Below, in pieces: positions 7,859-17,479 of a stretch of DNA of 64,000 bases (positions are counted from its first letter, which is position 1; each line of letters starts with the position of its first letter). This DNA is from Hyphomonadaceae bacterium (GTDB lineage: Bacteria > Pseudomonadota > Alphaproteobacteria > Caulobacterales > Hyphomonadaceae). The DNA lies in the NCBI GenBank assembly GCA_024742355.1, contig JANSYM010000001.1, positions 124,001 to 188,000 on the forward strand, in the 5' to 3' direction. The position numbers and the translations under genes were made by a program. The notes below the pieces were generated by a model. It was not told the DNA's origin and searched no databases. It worked only from the letters and a program-made list of their open reading frames with translations.

Positions 7859-9880
7859 ATGTGGAAACTCATGTTGGGCGCATCCGCGCTCGCAGTTGCA
7901 GCGGCGTGCACAAACACGGCTGATATTGTCACCGAGCCGGTGGTGGTGGACGCGCCGCCAGTGATTGAGGCGACGGTCAGCGAGACCTTGGACACGCAAG
8001 CAGTCGCGCCGGCATTTGAAACCTATTCGGCTGAGGCCTTCTTTCAGACCACAAGTGTTGGCCTATCCAACAGTTCGGGGTTTGCCTGGTCCAGCGATGA
8101 CAGCCGCGTGCTGGGCTATTCCGACGCGAGCGGTGTGTTCAATGCGGTCGCACTGTCAGCTGACGGCTCGATGGAGAAGCTAACCGCTTCAGACACCGAC
8201 GCACATTTTCCTGAGTCGTTTTTTCCGGACGATGACCGGTTGATCGTCTCGGCCGATCAGGGGGGCAATGAACTCGATCATATCTATGTGCGCGAGCTGG
8301 ACGGAACGCTTGTCGATGTCACCCCGGGTGATGAAGTAAAGGCGTTTTTCGGCGGCTGGCGAGCGGACAATGCCGTCTTCTATGTTTGGCACAATGGCCG
8401 CGACTCCGCGAATTTCGACCTCTACGCAATGGATGCCGGTGATTATGCTGCGTCCATGGTGTTTGAGAATTCCGGCTTCCAGCCGGGCGCGTTGAGTGAC
8501 AACGGACGTTGGCTCGCCCTGGACAAGCCGCGCACAAGTGCGGACTCCGACATCTATGTCGTCGATCTGAATAGCGAAGACCAGGCACCCGCCTTGGTCA
8601 CCGCGCACGAGGGCAATGTCGCCCACGGCACCTACGGCTTTACGCCCGACGAGACCAAGCTCGTCTATTCAACCAACGAGTTTGGCGAGTTTAACCAGGC
8701 CTGGACGCATGACCTGGCAACAGGCGAAAAGGCGCCACTGATCGAGGCCGACTGGGATGTCAGCTTTGTGTTCTATTCGCCGAGCGGAAAGTACCGGGTG
8801 CATGCGGTGAACAATGATGGTCTGACAGATCTCAGCATCACGTCGACGGACACGGGCGAAGCTGTGACGCTGAATGGCGTGCCGGAAGGTGAACTCAGCC
8901 AGATTCGATTTTCGCGGGATGAGACGCGGATAGCGTTCGGACTGAACACTGACACCTCGCCGCGAAATATTTACATGACCGAGCTTGGCGGTGAAGCCGT
9001 ACGCCTTACCGATGCGCTGAATCCAGCTATTGATGAAGCCAATCTGGTCACCGCCACCGTTGAGCGTTTCGAGGCGTCGGACGGCGTGACCATCCCGGGC
9101 ATCCTGTACAAGCCGAAACAGGCCTCTGCAGAGAACCCGGTCCCGGCCATCGTCTTCGTGCATGGCGGGCCGGGTGGACAGACCACGCGCGGATATCGCG
9201 CCATGATTCAGCACCTGGTCAATCACGGTTACGCTGTCTATGGCGCCAACAATCGCGGTTCGTCAGGCTATGGCAAAACCTTCTTCCACATGGATGATAA
9301 ACGCCATGGCGAGGAAGACCTGCGGGATATCGTCGAAGCGGGTCACTATTTGCGCGGCCTCGACTGGGTCGACGCCGACAAGGTCGGGGTGATGGGCGGA
9401 TCCTATGGCGGCTATATGACCGCAGCGGCGCTGACTTTCCATCCCGAAGAGTTCGATGTCGGCGTCAATATTTTCGGCGTGACCAACTGGGTCCGCACGC
9501 TCCAGAGCATTCCGGACTGGTGGGCGGCGTTCAAGGAAGCGCTTTATGACGAAATGGGAGACCCGGCGACGGATGCGGAACGCCATGAAGCGATCTCGCC
9601 GCTTTTCCATGCCGAGAATGTGACCAAGCCCATGCTCGTCGTTCAGGGCGCCAACGACCCGCGCGTTCTGCAAGTCGAGAGTGACGAACTGGTTGCGGCA
9701 ATCCGAGAGAACGGTGTGCCGGTGGAGTATGTGCTGTTTCCGGACGAAGGCCACGGTTTCCTGCGCAAGGAAAACCGCATCACCGCGTCAGAAGCCTATC
9801 TGAGCTTCCTCGACACCTATCTGAAAGGCGACGGGGCGCAGTCAGACTCTGACGCAGCGACGGAGGCGGACGCCGACTAG
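7859..9880 (+). CDS. S9 family (prolyl oligopeptidase-like) peptidase, lipoprotein
   Basis: 673 residues with a lipobox ending VAAAC (C17), so probably anchored in the outer membrane facing the periplasm. Residues about 60-395 form a beta-propeller of WD40-like/TolB-like blades. Residues about 400-660 are the alpha/beta-hydrolase catalytic domain, with the nucleophile in GGSYGGY (S515), acid D600 (GANDPR) and base H632 (DEGHGF). The HGGPGG loop near 435-440 supplies the oxyanion hole. The family cleaves short peptides or acyl-peptides. ATG at 7859 follows CAGGAGGA. The acidic C-terminal tail has no known role. Stop codons interlock with ald. Confidence 0.93.
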   Translation: MWKLMLGASALAVAAACTNTADIVTEPVVVDAPPVIEATVSETLDTQAVAPAFETYSAEAFFQTTSVGLSNSSGFAWSSDDSRVLGYSDASGVFNAVALSADGSMEKLTASDTDAHFPESFFPDDDRLIVSADQGGNELDHIYVRELDGTLVDVTPGDEVKAFFGGWRADNAVFYVWHNGRDSANFDLYAMDAGDYAASMVFENSGFQPGALSDNGRWLALDKPRTSADSDIYVVDLNSEDQAPALVTAHEGNVAHGTYGFTPDETKLVYSTNEFGEFNQAWTHDLATGEKAPLIEADWDVSFVFYSPSGKYRVHAVNNDGLTDLSITSTDTGEAVTLNGVPEGELSQIRFSRDETRIAFGLNTDTSPRNIYMTELGGEAVRLTDALNPAIDEANLVTATVERFEASDGVTIPGILYKPKQASAENPVPAIVFVHGGPGGQTTRGYRAMIQHLVNHGYAVYGANNRGSSGYGKTFFHMDDKRHGEEDLRDIVEAGHYLRGLDWVDADKVGVMGGSYGGYMTAAALTFHPEEFDVGVNIFGVTNWVRTLQSIPDWWAAFKEALYDEMGDPATDAERHEAISPLFHAENVTKPMLVVQGANDPRVLQVESDELVAAIRENGVPVEYVLFPDEGHGFLRKENRITASEAYLSFLDTYLKGDGAQSDSDAATEADAD

Positions 9881-10992
9881 CCCTGAAACCAGTCCGGGCG
9901 TTTGAACTCCATGCCGAGATCGCGTGCGACCTGTTCGTGCGCGATCGCGCCATCAGCGACGGTCAGGCCTTCAGCCAGGTGCGCATTCGCATTCACCGCT
10001 TCGCGGCCGCCGAGATTGGCGATCTGCATGACGAAAGGCAGGGTCGCATTGTTCAGGGCATAGGTCGACGTGCGCGGCACGGCGCCGGGCATGTTGGCGA
10101 CGCAATAGTGCAGGATGCCATCGACCTCATAGATCGGGTCTTCATGCGTGGTCGCATGTGACGTCTCGAAACACCCGCCCTGGTCGATCGCAATGTCGAC
10201 CAGCACCGCGCCGGGGCGCATATGCTTGAGCTGATCGCGGGTGACCAGTTTTGGTGCTGACGCGCCAGGGATCAGGACCGCGCCGATGACCAGATCCGCT
10301 TCGCGCACTGCGGCATCCAGCGAGGCTTTGGTCGAATACATCGTCTTGACGCTGCCATTGAACTGCGCGTCGAGCTCGGCGAGGCGGGCATTGTTGCGGT
10401 CGAAGACGGTGACGTCCGCGCGCATACCAACGGCGATCTCAGCCGCATTGGTGCCGGAGACGCCGCCGCCAATGATCACGACCTTAGCCGGCATCACGCC
10501 GGGCACACCGCCGAGCAGAACGCCGCGGCCGCGTTTGGTCTTCATCAGCGCCCAGGCAGCAACCTGCATCGCCATCCGCCCAGCCACCTGGCTCATCGGG
10601 GTCAGGAGCGGCAGGCGCCCTTCATCATCGGTGACGGTTTCATAAGCGATGGCCAGACAGCCACTATCGATCAGACCCTTGGCCTGGACCGGATCCGGCG
10701 CCAGGTGGAGATAGGTGAACAGGGTGTGGTGTGGCTTCAGGCGCGCGGTTTCTTCCGGCTGCGGTTCTTTGACTTTGACGATCAATTCAGCCGCGTCGAA
10801 CACGGCGTCAGCGTCTGCGACAATCGCAGCGCCAACGTCGGTATAGGCGGCATTGGCGAAACCGGACCCGATGCCGGCGCCATCCTGAATGAATACTTCA
10901 TGGCCAGCGCGGACCAGTTCGCCGACGCTTTCCGGCGTCAGGCCGACGCGGGATTCCTGTTTCTTGATTTCTGTTGGGACACCAATGCGCAT
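9877..10992 (-). CDS. ald: Alanine dehydrogenase
   Basis: 371 residues; reversible NAD-dependent deamination of L-alanine to pyruvate and ammonia. The known active-site residues are present at the reference positions: R15, K75, H96 and D270 (in AIDQGG). The NAD loop GGGVSG lies near 175-180. The length matches the hexameric bacterial enzyme. A divergent Lrp-family gene starts 116 bases upstream, the usual arrangement for an alanine-responsive activator such as AldR. The stop shares CTAG (9877-9880) with the S9 peptidase stop. Confidence 0.96.
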   Translation of the reverse strand: MRIGVPTEIKKQESRVGLTPESVGELVRAGHEVFIQDGAGIGSGFANAAYTDVGAAIVADADAVFDAAELIVKVKEPQPEETARLKPHHTLFTYLHLAPDPVQAKGLIDSGCLAIAYETVTDDEGRLPLLTPMSQVAGRMAMQVAAWALMKTKRGRGVLLGGVPGVMPAKVVIIGGGVSGTNAAEIAVGMRADVTVFDRNNARLAELDAQFNGSVKTMYSTKASLDAAVREADLVIGAVLIPGASAPKLVTRDQLKHMRPGAVLVDIAIDQGGCFETSHATTHEDPIYEVDGILHYCVANMPGAVPRTSTYALNNATLPFVMQIANLGGREAVNANAHLAEGLTVADGAIAHEQVARDLGMEFKRPDWFQG

Positions 10993-11108
10993 GTCTAAAC
11001 TCCCTTATCATTTGTGCGGGAGAATACGGAATTTTTCTTGCAGAATCTCGTCAAACTACTCACTATGTGTTCATAAAATGGGAAAATTACTCATAAAAAG
11101 GCTGAACA
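10993..11108. promoter_or_regulatory. Divergent control region of ald and its Lrp regulator
   Basis: This 116-base AT-rich spacer must hold both promoters. TCATAAAA occurs at 11071-11078 and again at 11091-11098, exactly 20 bases apart, about two helical turns on the same DNA face. TACTCA-type words occur beside them. Such phased AT-rich repeats suit an Lrp octamer, but no binding data exist here. Confidence 0.4.
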
Positions 11109-11570
11109 ATGAGCATTTCTTTCCAGGACAAAAGAATACTGGAACTGTTAAGTGAGGACGCCAAGCTGGCGCATTCCGAGATCGGGCATCGGGTCGGCCT
11201 GTCGACCTCTTCGGTCCATCGAAGAGTTCGGGCCATGGAAGATTCCGGTGTGATTGAAGGCTATGGCGTGCGCCTGAATGAGGCGGCGCTCGACCGGGCC
11301 ACCAGCGTCTTTGTCCAGGTCACGCTCAGCAACCAGCAGGATGATGGCTTACAGGCTTTCGAACAGGCGGTGCGCAAGTCCCCGGACATTGCCGCCTGTT
11401 ATCTGATGACCGGCGAGGCCGACTATCTGCTGCGCATCGCGGTCAGCGACACGGCCGATTATGAGCGCGTGCACCGCGATGTGCTGACACGGCTGCCAAA
11501 TGTCGAGCGGGTGATTTCGCAATTTGCGATTCGGACCGTGTGCCAGAAGACGATGCTGCCGACCGTCTAG
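11109..11570 (+). CDS. Lrp/AsnC family transcriptional regulator, probable regulator of ald
   Basis: 153-residue protein with an N-terminal winged helix-turn-helix (about 4-55, recognition helix near STSSVHRRVR) and a C-terminal RAM ligand domain (about 65-145, with the GEADYLLRIAV turn). It lies divergent to alanine dehydrogenase, so alanine-responsive control of ald is the likely role; that is inference from context. Start ATG at 11109 with AAAAGG upstream. Its stop shares CTAG (11567-11570) with phoB on the other strand. Confidence 0.92.
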   Translation: MSISFQDKRILELLSEDAKLAHSEIGHRVGLSTSSVHRRVRAMEDSGVIEGYGVRLNEAALDRATSVFVQVTLSNQQDDGLQAFEQAVRKSPDIAACYLMTGEADYLLRIAVSDTADYERVHRDVLTRLPNVERVISQFAIRTVCQKTMLPTV

Positions 11571-12253
11571 TCAGTCCGCAAGGAATAACCGGCAGAGCGC
11601 ACCGTTCGGATCGGATTGCTGCCGCCGAGGCTCATCAAGGCCTTGCGCAGGCGTCCGATATGCACATCGACCGTGCGCGCCTCGACATAGACATCGGCGC
11701 CCCAGACACCATCCAGCAATTGCTCGCGCGAGAAGACCCGCCCCGGATGCTGGGCAAAATATTCGAGCAGGCGAAACTCGGTCGGGCCGAGATGGATGTC
11801 CTTGCCACCTCGCGTGACCCGGTGCGTGGTGCGGTCAATCTGAATGTCGCCAACGCGGATCTGATCATCCATCAGGGCCGGACGGATCCGGCGCAAAACG
11901 GCTTTGACACGGGCCATCAGCTCATTGGTCGAAAACGGCTTGGTGACATAATCATCCGCGCCGGTTTCCAGGCCGCGAATGCGATCGGCTTCTTCGGTCC
12001 GGGCCGTCAGCATTATGATTGGCAGGTTGGCGGTTTCATGGCGCGTGCGCACCCGGCGGCAGATTTCGATGCCTGAGATTTTCGGCAGCATCCAGTCGAG
12101 CAGCATCAGGTCCGGAACGCGCTCGTCGAGCAGCAGCATGGCCTCGTCGCCATCCCCGGCAATGGCAGTTTCATAGCCTTCAGATTCGAGATTGTATCGC
12201 AGCAGTTCCGCGACCGATTTCTCATCTTCAGCAATCACAATGAACGGTTTCAT
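11567..12253 (-). CDS. phoB: Phosphate regulon response regulator PhoB
   Basis: 228-residue OmpR/PhoB-class regulator. The receiver domain has acidic pocket D10/E11, phospho-acceptor D53 (LLDWMLP), T83 and K105. The winged-helix DNA-binding domain spans about 128-226, ending in TVRSAGYSL. It is the last gene of the minus-strand run phoR to phoB, 12 bases behind phoU, which identifies it as PhoB and not another OmpR paralogue. The partner kinase PhoR is encoded about 5 kb upstream in the same cluster. Confidence 0.95.
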   Translation of the reverse strand: MKPFIVIAEDEKSVAELLRYNLESEGYETAIAGDGDEAMLLLDERVPDLMLLDWMLPKISGIEICRRVRTRHETANLPIIMLTARTEEADRIRGLETGADDYVTKPFSTNELMARVKAVLRRIRPALMDDQIRVGDIQIDRTTHRVTRGGKDIHLGPTEFRLLEYFAQHPGRVFSREQLLDGVWGADVYVEARTVDVHIGRLRKALMSLGGSNPIRTVRSAGYSLRTD

Positions 12254-12265
12254 GATCCGGCTTCC

Positions 12266-12964
12266 TTAGCTTTGCTCAGGGACTTTGTCAGTTGTTTCTC
12301 GTGCGACGATGCGCTCACCCGTGGCGATAAAGTGAACGACTTTGGCGATATTGGTTGCGTGATCACCAATCCGCTCGAGATTTTTGACGATGAACAGGAA
12401 ATTTGACCGCGCATCGAGCTGATCGGGCGCCTCTGCCATGAAAACCAGCATGGTGCGCAGCAGGCCATTATAATGGCTGTCTATGTCATCATCCTGGCGC
12501 AGGACGAGGATCGCCGCCGCTGCGTCGCGTCTGGCATAGGCATCGAGTGCCTTTTGCAGATTGTTCGACACAGCCTGTCCCATGCGCTCGACGCCGCGCA
12601 GGGCGGAGCGATTGTCTTCATCCATCACAGCGAGGCTGCGGCGCGCGATATTCTTGGCAAGATCGCCGATCCGCTCAATGCCGCCGGCCAGCTTGATCGC
12701 GCCGATGACATTTCTGAGGTCAGACGCCATGGGTTGGCGCAAAGCCAGCATGCGCACGGCCTTGCCTTCGAGTTCGCGCTCGAGGCGATCCATTTCGAGA
12801 TCGCGCTCGATCACCGCTTCTGCGAGCGCCGCATCGCGATTGACCACGGCGCGGGAGGCGTCGCGGATCATCGCCTCTGCCAGGCCGCCCATGCGCAGGA
12901 TGTCGGCGGACAATTGATCCAGCTCTTCGGTGAAGGCGCTGACAATATGTTGCTGTCTGACCAC
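12266..12964 (-). CDS. phoU: Phosphate signalling protein PhoU
   Basis: 232-residue all-helical protein with two PhoU repeats (about 15-105 and 120-210). It links Pst transporter state to PhoR so that the regulon is off when phosphate is plentiful. It opens with GTG at 12964, preceded by GAGG; the next usable start would remove the conserved first helix (HIVSAFTEELDQLSADIL). It lies 10 bases behind pstB, typical of one transcript. Confidence 0.94.
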   Translation of the reverse strand: MVRQQHIVSAFTEELDQLSADILRMGGLAEAMIRDASRAVVNRDAALAEAVIERDLEMDRLERELEGKAVRMLALRQPMASDLRNVIGAIKLAGGIERIGDLAKNIARRSLAVMDEDNRSALRGVERMGQAVSNNLQKALDAYARRDAAAAILVLRQDDDIDSHYNGLLRTMLVFMAEAPDQLDARSNFLFIVKNLERIGDHATNIAKVVHFIATGERIVARETTDKVPEQS

Positions 12965-12974
12965 GTGTTACCTC

Positions 12975-13775
12975 TCAGCCAAAACGGCCCGTGATATAAT
13001 CCTGCGTGCGTTGCTCCGCGGGATTGGTGAAAATGTTCTCGGTGTCGCCGAACTCAACCAGCTCGCCGAGATTGAAGAAGGCGGTTTTCTGCGAAACCCG
13101 CGCGGCCTGTTGCATCGAATGTGTGACGATGATGATGCAGAAGCGCAGGCGCAGCTCGTCAATCAGCTCCTCGATCCGCGCGGTCGCGATCGGATCGAGC
13201 GCCGAGCATGGCTCGTCCATCAGGATGACTTCCGGGCTGATGGCGATGGCGCGGGCGATGCACAGGCGTTGCTGCTGCCCGCCGGAAAGACTGATGGCCG
13301 AATCATTCAACCGATCTTTCACCTCGTTCCAGAGGCCGGCTTTCTGAAGCGATACGCCGACCAGCTGATCGAGGTCGGCTTTACTATTGGCGAGCCCATG
13401 AATGCGCGGACCGTAGGCGACATTGTCATACACCGATTTCGGGAACGGATTGGGTTTCTGAAACACCATGCCGACTTTCGCGCGCAGCATGACCGGGTCC
13501 ACGCCCGGGCCATTAATGTCCTGCCCATCCATGAGGATCTCGCCTTCCACCCGGGCGCCCTCAATCGTGTCATTCATCCGGTTGAGACAACGAAGGAAGG
13601 TTGATTTTCCGCACCCGGATGGCCCGATCAGAGACGTTACTGCCTTGTCCGGGACCTTGATCGAGATGTTCTGGATCGCCGGTGTGTCATGATAATGCAC
13701 ACTGACATCGCGGCAGACGATCTTGGCACCGCCAATACCGCTTGCCCCTGCATAGAAGACGCCGCTCTGGGTCAT
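12975..13775 (-). CDS. pstB: Phosphate ABC transporter ATP-binding protein
   Basis: 266-residue ABC ATPase that powers phosphate import. Walker [10 protein letters not shown] at 51-59, ABC signature LSGGQ at 163-167, Walker B VILMDEP at 183-189, and an H-loop in VTHSMQQA. The Q-loop [16 protein letters not shown] is diagnostic for PstB. Two ATGs are possible: that at 13784 lies directly on the GGAG with no spacing, while that at 13775 is nine bases behind it and two bases after the pstA stop, so 13775 is preferred. Confidence 0.96.
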   Translation of the reverse strand: MTQSGVFYAGASGIGGAKIVCRDVSVHYHDTPAIQNISIKVPDKAVTSLIGPSGCGKSTFLRCLNRMNDTIEGARVEGEILMDGQDINGPGVDPVMLRAKVGMVFQKPNPFPKSVYDNVAYGPRIHGLANSKADLDQLVGVSLQKAGLWNEVKDRLNDSAISLSGGQQQRLCIARAIAISPEVILMDEPCSALDPIATARIEELIDELRLRFCIIIVTHSMQQAARVSQKTAFFNLGELVEFGDTENIFTNPAEQRTQDYITGRFG

Positions 13776-13777
13776 GC

Positions 13778-15322
13778 CTACCATCTCCGCTCAAAGCGTC
13801 GCCGCAGCAGCACGGCAACAAGGTTCATCGCGATCAGGATCGCCAACAGGATGATGATGATTGCCGCTGTCATCGGCTCCCAGGCGCGCTCGGAACCGGA
13901 GAACCATTTATAAATCAGGACCGGCAGGACGGTCGCCTCATCATTCGGTGAGGTCGGGACGTCGCTGACAAAGGCGACCATGCCAATCAGGAGCAGGGGT
14001 GCCGTCTCACCCAGCGCGCGCGCCATGGCGATGATCGCGCCGGTCAGGATGCCAGGCGCCGCCAGCGGCAGGACATGGTGGAACACGGCTTGCGACTTGG
14101 ACGCGCCGAGGCCGAGCGCCGCTTCGCGCATTGAGGGCGGGACCGAGCGCAGAGCGGCCCGGGAGGCAATGATAATGGTCGGCAAGACCAGCAGGCCGAG
14201 AACCAGCCCGCCAACCAGCGGAACGGAGCGCGGCAGATCGAACGTGTTGAGGAACACCGCTGCCCCGAGCAGTCCGAAAATGATCGAGGGGACCGCGGCA
14301 AGATTGTTGATATTGACCTCGATGGCGCTGGTCAGGCGCGACTTGGGCGCGAACTCTTCAAGATAGATCGCGGCAAAGATGCCGATCGGAATAGCAAAGA
14401 TGGCGGTGATCAGCATCGTGAACAGCGATCCGACAATCGCTGCCGCCGCGCCGGCAAGTTCCGGATAGGTGCTGTCGGCATTGGTGAACAGAGACGCATT
14501 GAACCGGCGCTCGATCATCTCGGCATCGCGCATCAGGATGAGGATGGCGACCTGTCGATTGCTGAGCGGCCGGTCGGCGCTGTCACTGCTCAGGAATATC
14601 GCCGTGACCGGGCGCGATCCCTGTTCACCGAGCTCCGGGACCGGGCCGGCAAGATGGTTCAGGATCATCGAGGCACCGGCCGTGTCAGCCAGCTCGAACA
14701 GCGCGCCGGACAGAGAAATCAGGATATCCTGGTTCGGCGATCCCGGTTCGGCGAGCCGGTCCTGGAAGGTGATGAAACTGTCCTGTCCGGCATCGCTCAG
14801 CCGATAGGCTCCCGTAGAGAGCCGCGCCAGCCGGCCAGCTTCGCCGACGTGAAGCGCGCGATGCGTCCTGATCTCATTTTTCAAATACAGATCGACATCG
14901 TCGGACAGGGCGAGACGCGCGCGCACAGGCGATTCGGCATCGACCGGACGGGTTTGCAGCTTGCGCAAAACTGGCAGGACGGCGAGGCGCGGCGATAGCG
15001 CAAACAGTTCTGCCCGCTCGCTTCTATTGTCAGAGAGCTCCGGGAATGCAGAAAGAAGGTCGGCCCGCACCGCGAGATTGAGGTCGGTGATTCCGATATT
15101 CTTTGTGTCCGTAAACTCTGCAGCGGGCAGGTCCAGGACGAGCAGGTGCCGAGAGAATGCCGCGGTGGCGCGCAAGCTGATCGAGATCAGCAAGATCGCC
15201 AGGAATGAAACGGCAATGCCGATCGCCAACTGGCCGTACAGCTTGAACCGACGCTCCGCCTGGTTGCGGCGGCGCATGCGCGCGTCCTGAACGGACTCAG
15301 GTGGCATCGCGGGCTCAGTCAT
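13778..15322 (-). CDS. pstA: Phosphate ABC transporter permease PstA, long form
   Basis: 514 residues, much longer than the roughly 300 of E. coli PstA. After one N-terminal membrane segment (about 32-55) comes a large extracytoplasmic insert of some 200 residues. The permease domain (about 290-510) follows, with the coupling-loop motif [16 protein letters not shown] facing PstB. Long PstA proteins are usual in alphaproteobacteria; the insert's job is unclear. The start overlaps the pstC stop by 8 bases, indicating translational coupling. Confidence 0.94.
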   Translation of the reverse strand: MTEPAMPPESVQDARMRRRNQAERRFKLYGQLAIGIAVSFLAILLISISLRATAAFSRHLLVLDLPAAEFTDTKNIGITDLNLAVRADLLSAFPELSDNRSERAELFALSPRLAVLPVLRKLQTRPVDAESPVRARLALSDDVDLYLKNEIRTHRALHVGEAGRLARLSTGAYRLSDAGQDSFITFQDRLAEPGSPNQDILISLSGALFELADTAGASMILNHLAGPVPELGEQGSRPVTAIFLSSDSADRPLSNRQVAILILMRDAEMIERRFNASLFTNADSTYPELAGAAAAIVGSLFTMLITAIFAIPIGIFAAIYLEEFAPKSRLTSAIEVNINNLAAVPSIIFGLLGAAVFLNTFDLPRSVPLVGGLVLGLLVLPTIIIASRAALRSVPPSMREAALGLGASKSQAVFHHVLPLAAPGILTGAIIAMARALGETAPLLLIGMVAFVSDVPTSPNDEATVLPVLIYKWFSGSERAWEPMTAAIIIILLAILIAMNLVAVLLRRRFERRW

Positions 15323-16736
15323 AGGCTTCTCGATACCGTTTCACCACGCGCAGCGCGATGACATTGAACAAGAGCGTGATGCCGAACAAAGCGAAGCCAA
15401 GGGCAAAGGCGGAAATGGTCTTGGCGCTGTCAAAAGCGGTGTCGCCGGTCAGGAGAGACACAATCTGATAGGTGACCGTGGTGATGTCCGAGGTCGGGTC
15501 GAGCGTGATCAAGGCGCGTCCGCCAGCCGCCATGACGACGATCATCGTCTCTCCAATCGCCCGCGACATGGCCAGCAGGACAGCGGCGACAATGCCTGGA
15601 AATGCAGCCGGCAGGACGACTTGCTTGATGGTTTCAGACTGCGTCGCCCCAACCGCCAGCGCGCCGTCGCGCAGCGGTTGCGGGACGGCATTTATGACAT
15701 CGTCGGAAAGCGAACTGACGAACGGAATGATCATCACGCCCATGATCAGACCGGCCGCCAGAGCACTGGTTGGTTGCGCGGCGAGGAAATTGTCCGGCGT
15801 GAACGGCAGACTGTTCACCCACTGCGCGAGATTGCGGACCAGCGGCGCGATCAGCGCAGCCGCGAAGAAGCCGTACACAACTGTCGGGATACCGGCGAGC
15901 AATTCCAGGATCGGCTTGACCCAGCTGCGAAAGCGCGGGCTGGCATACTCTGACAGATAAATCGCCGCGAACAGGCCAACCGGGACGGCCACGCACATGG
16001 CCAGCAAGGCGATCATCAGGGTTCCGAAGAAGAGTGGTACTGCGCCGAAATTCTGACTCGTCTGCGCATTCCAGTCCGTGCCGAACAGGAATTCGAACAC
16101 GCCGGGACCGTCTGGCAGACTGAAGAACCGGAGCGTCTCGTAAACCAGCGAAAGAACGATACCGACCGTGGTCAGAATGGCGATGGCCGCACAGACGAAA
16201 AGCAGCGCGGTGATGGTCTGTTCGACATAGGTGCGTGCCGGGAAACTGCGATTGAGCGGGCGGCGTCCGATAAAGAACCCGCCCAGGGCGGCAACAATCG
16301 CGATCGCCAGGGCAACCAGTCGCGCCTGGCCTTTCAGGATCGCATAGCGGTCGACGCTGGCATCAAAAAGCAGGTTGCCGGTGTCTTCAATATTGCGCTG
16401 CCCGGCATAATTGGCGACGCGCTCGATAAACAGATCGACTTGCTCCGGCCCGCGCGCCAACAAATAGTCTGGGAGCTCGCTGTGCAACGCGCCGCGAACA
16501 TAATTCTCCGCGAACAGCAAATAGGCGAGAAAGATCAGTGCCGCGGGCAGGATTGTGCTGAAGGCCAGGAAATAGCCATGATAATTCGGCTGAGAGTGCA
16601 AGCGCGCGCCGATGGTCGAGCCGATTGGCAGAGCGCCAACTTCGGTGCGGCCGAATGAAAACGCAAAAAAACCGGCCGCGGCCAATGGCGCGATCAACAG
16701 CCACCCGATCGGGAGATGTCCAATAGTCTGCAGCAT
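15315..16736 (-). CDS. pstC: Phosphate ABC transporter permease PstC, long form
   Basis: 473-residue inner-membrane permease, extended at the N-terminus by extra membrane segments before the binding-protein-dependent transport domain (about 235-470). The coupling loop appears as LRDGALAVGATQSETIKQ. With PstA it forms the phosphate channel. No pstS gene for the periplasmic binding protein lies in the window, so it must be elsewhere. The ATG at 16736 lacks a strong ribosome binding site. A Pho-box-like repeat is found 44-61 bases upstream. Confidence 0.94.
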   Translation of the reverse strand: MLQTIGHLPIGWLLIAPLAAAGFFAFSFGRTEVGALPIGSTIGARLHSQPNYHGYFLAFSTILPAALIFLAYLLFAENYVRGALHSELPDYLLARGPEQVDLFIERVANYAGQRNIEDTGNLLFDASVDRYAILKGQARLVALAIAIVAALGGFFIGRRPLNRSFPARTYVEQTITALLFVCAAIAILTTVGIVLSLVYETLRFFSLPDGPGVFEFLFGTDWNAQTSQNFGAVPLFFGTLMIALLAMCVAVPVGLFAAIYLSEYASPRFRSWVKPILELLAGIPTVVYGFFAAALIAPLVRNLAQWVNSLPFTPDNFLAAQPTSALAAGLIMGVMIIPFVSSLSDDVINAVPQPLRDGALAVGATQSETIKQVVLPAAFPGIVAAVLLAMSRAIGETMIVVMAAGGRALITLDPTSDITTVTYQIVSLLTGDTAFDSAKTISAFALGFALFGITLLFNVIALRVVKRYREAYD

Positions 16737-16779
16737 GAAGCGATCGGTCGTTACAACCCGGCGCTCTTACCCCGCGTCG

Positions 16780-16797
16780 TTGACACATATGTGACAT
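16780..16797 (-). promoter_or_regulatory. Candidate Pho box upstream of pstC
   Basis: Read on the minus strand there are two 7-base units, ATGTCAC and GTGTCAA, spaced 11 bases start to start, as in the PhoB recognition pattern of CTGTCAT-like direct repeats. A third related word, CTGTCGC, abuts on the plus strand at 16801-16807. The same bases also form a near-palindrome, TGACACAT/ATGTGACA, so another dimeric regulator is possible. Confidence 0.45.
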
Positions 16798-16828
16798 TAA
16801 CTGTCGCGAGCGAAAAATCCTTGCGCGG

Positions 16829-17479
16829 TCAGAACGGGGCCGGGGAGTCAAACTGGATTTTGGCGCCGGTGTGCGGATGGTTCAGGGACAGTGATTTGGC
16901 GTGCAGGCATAGGCGGGCATGCGACTCAGGATCGCCGTAGAACACATCGCCCAGGATTGGATGCCCGAGGCTCGCCATATGTAGTCTAAGCTGATGGGAG
17001 CGCCCGGTTTCAGGCGCCAGCGAAACGCGCGCATGGGTGTCGCCGCGCGCGATAACCTGCCAGTGTGTGATCGCTTCCCGCCCGTCCGGATCGAGATGCC
17101 GCAAAGGGCGCTTGAGGGAGTATTTCGCGATCGCCGCACTGACCGTGCCGCGATCCATTTCTGGCGATCCGGCGATCAGGGCTTCATAGCCTTTCTCGAC
17201 GGCTCGTTTTTCGAACGCCATGGACAGCGTGCGCTGGGCCTCCCTGGTGCGCGCAAAGATCATCAGACCGGACGTGTCCATGTCGAGCCGGTGAACTATC
17301 AGCACCTCGCCGTGGCGCGCGCTTAAGAGGGCGCTGGCGCACACGGCTTTTTCCGGGCCGCGTCCCGGCACGCTGAGCAGCCCGCTGGGCTTGTCGCAGA
17401 CCACGATCCAGTCATCTGAATAGAGCGTCTTCAACACGTCGGGTGGCGGCGGATTATATGGGGTCTGCAGCTGGGTCAT
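16829..17479 (-). CDS. RluA-family RNA pseudouridine synthase
   Basis: 216-residue enzyme that isomerises uridine to pseudouridine in rRNA or tRNA. The catalytic aspartate is D66 in the signature HRLDMDTSGLMI (63-74). The PETGRSHQLRLHMASLGHPILGD segment near the C-terminus is the RluA-family RNA-binding and active-site core. There is no N-terminal S4 domain, which fits RluA more than RluC/D. The start at 17479 leaves a 26-base overlap with the phoR 3' end; longer frames only read phoR out of frame. It is embedded between phoR and pstC, so it may be transcribed with the phosphate genes. Confidence 0.88.
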   Translation of the reverse strand: MTQLQTPYNPPPPDVLKTLYSDDWIVVCDKPSGLLSVPGRGPEKAVCASALLSARHGEVLIVHRLDMDTSGLMIFARTREAQRTLSMAFEKRAVEKGYEALIAGSPEMDRGTVSAAIAKYSLKRPLRHLDPDGREAITHWQVIARGDTHARVSLAPETGRSHQLRLHMASLGHPILGDVFYGDPESHARLCLHAKSLSLNHPHTGAKIQFDSPAPF

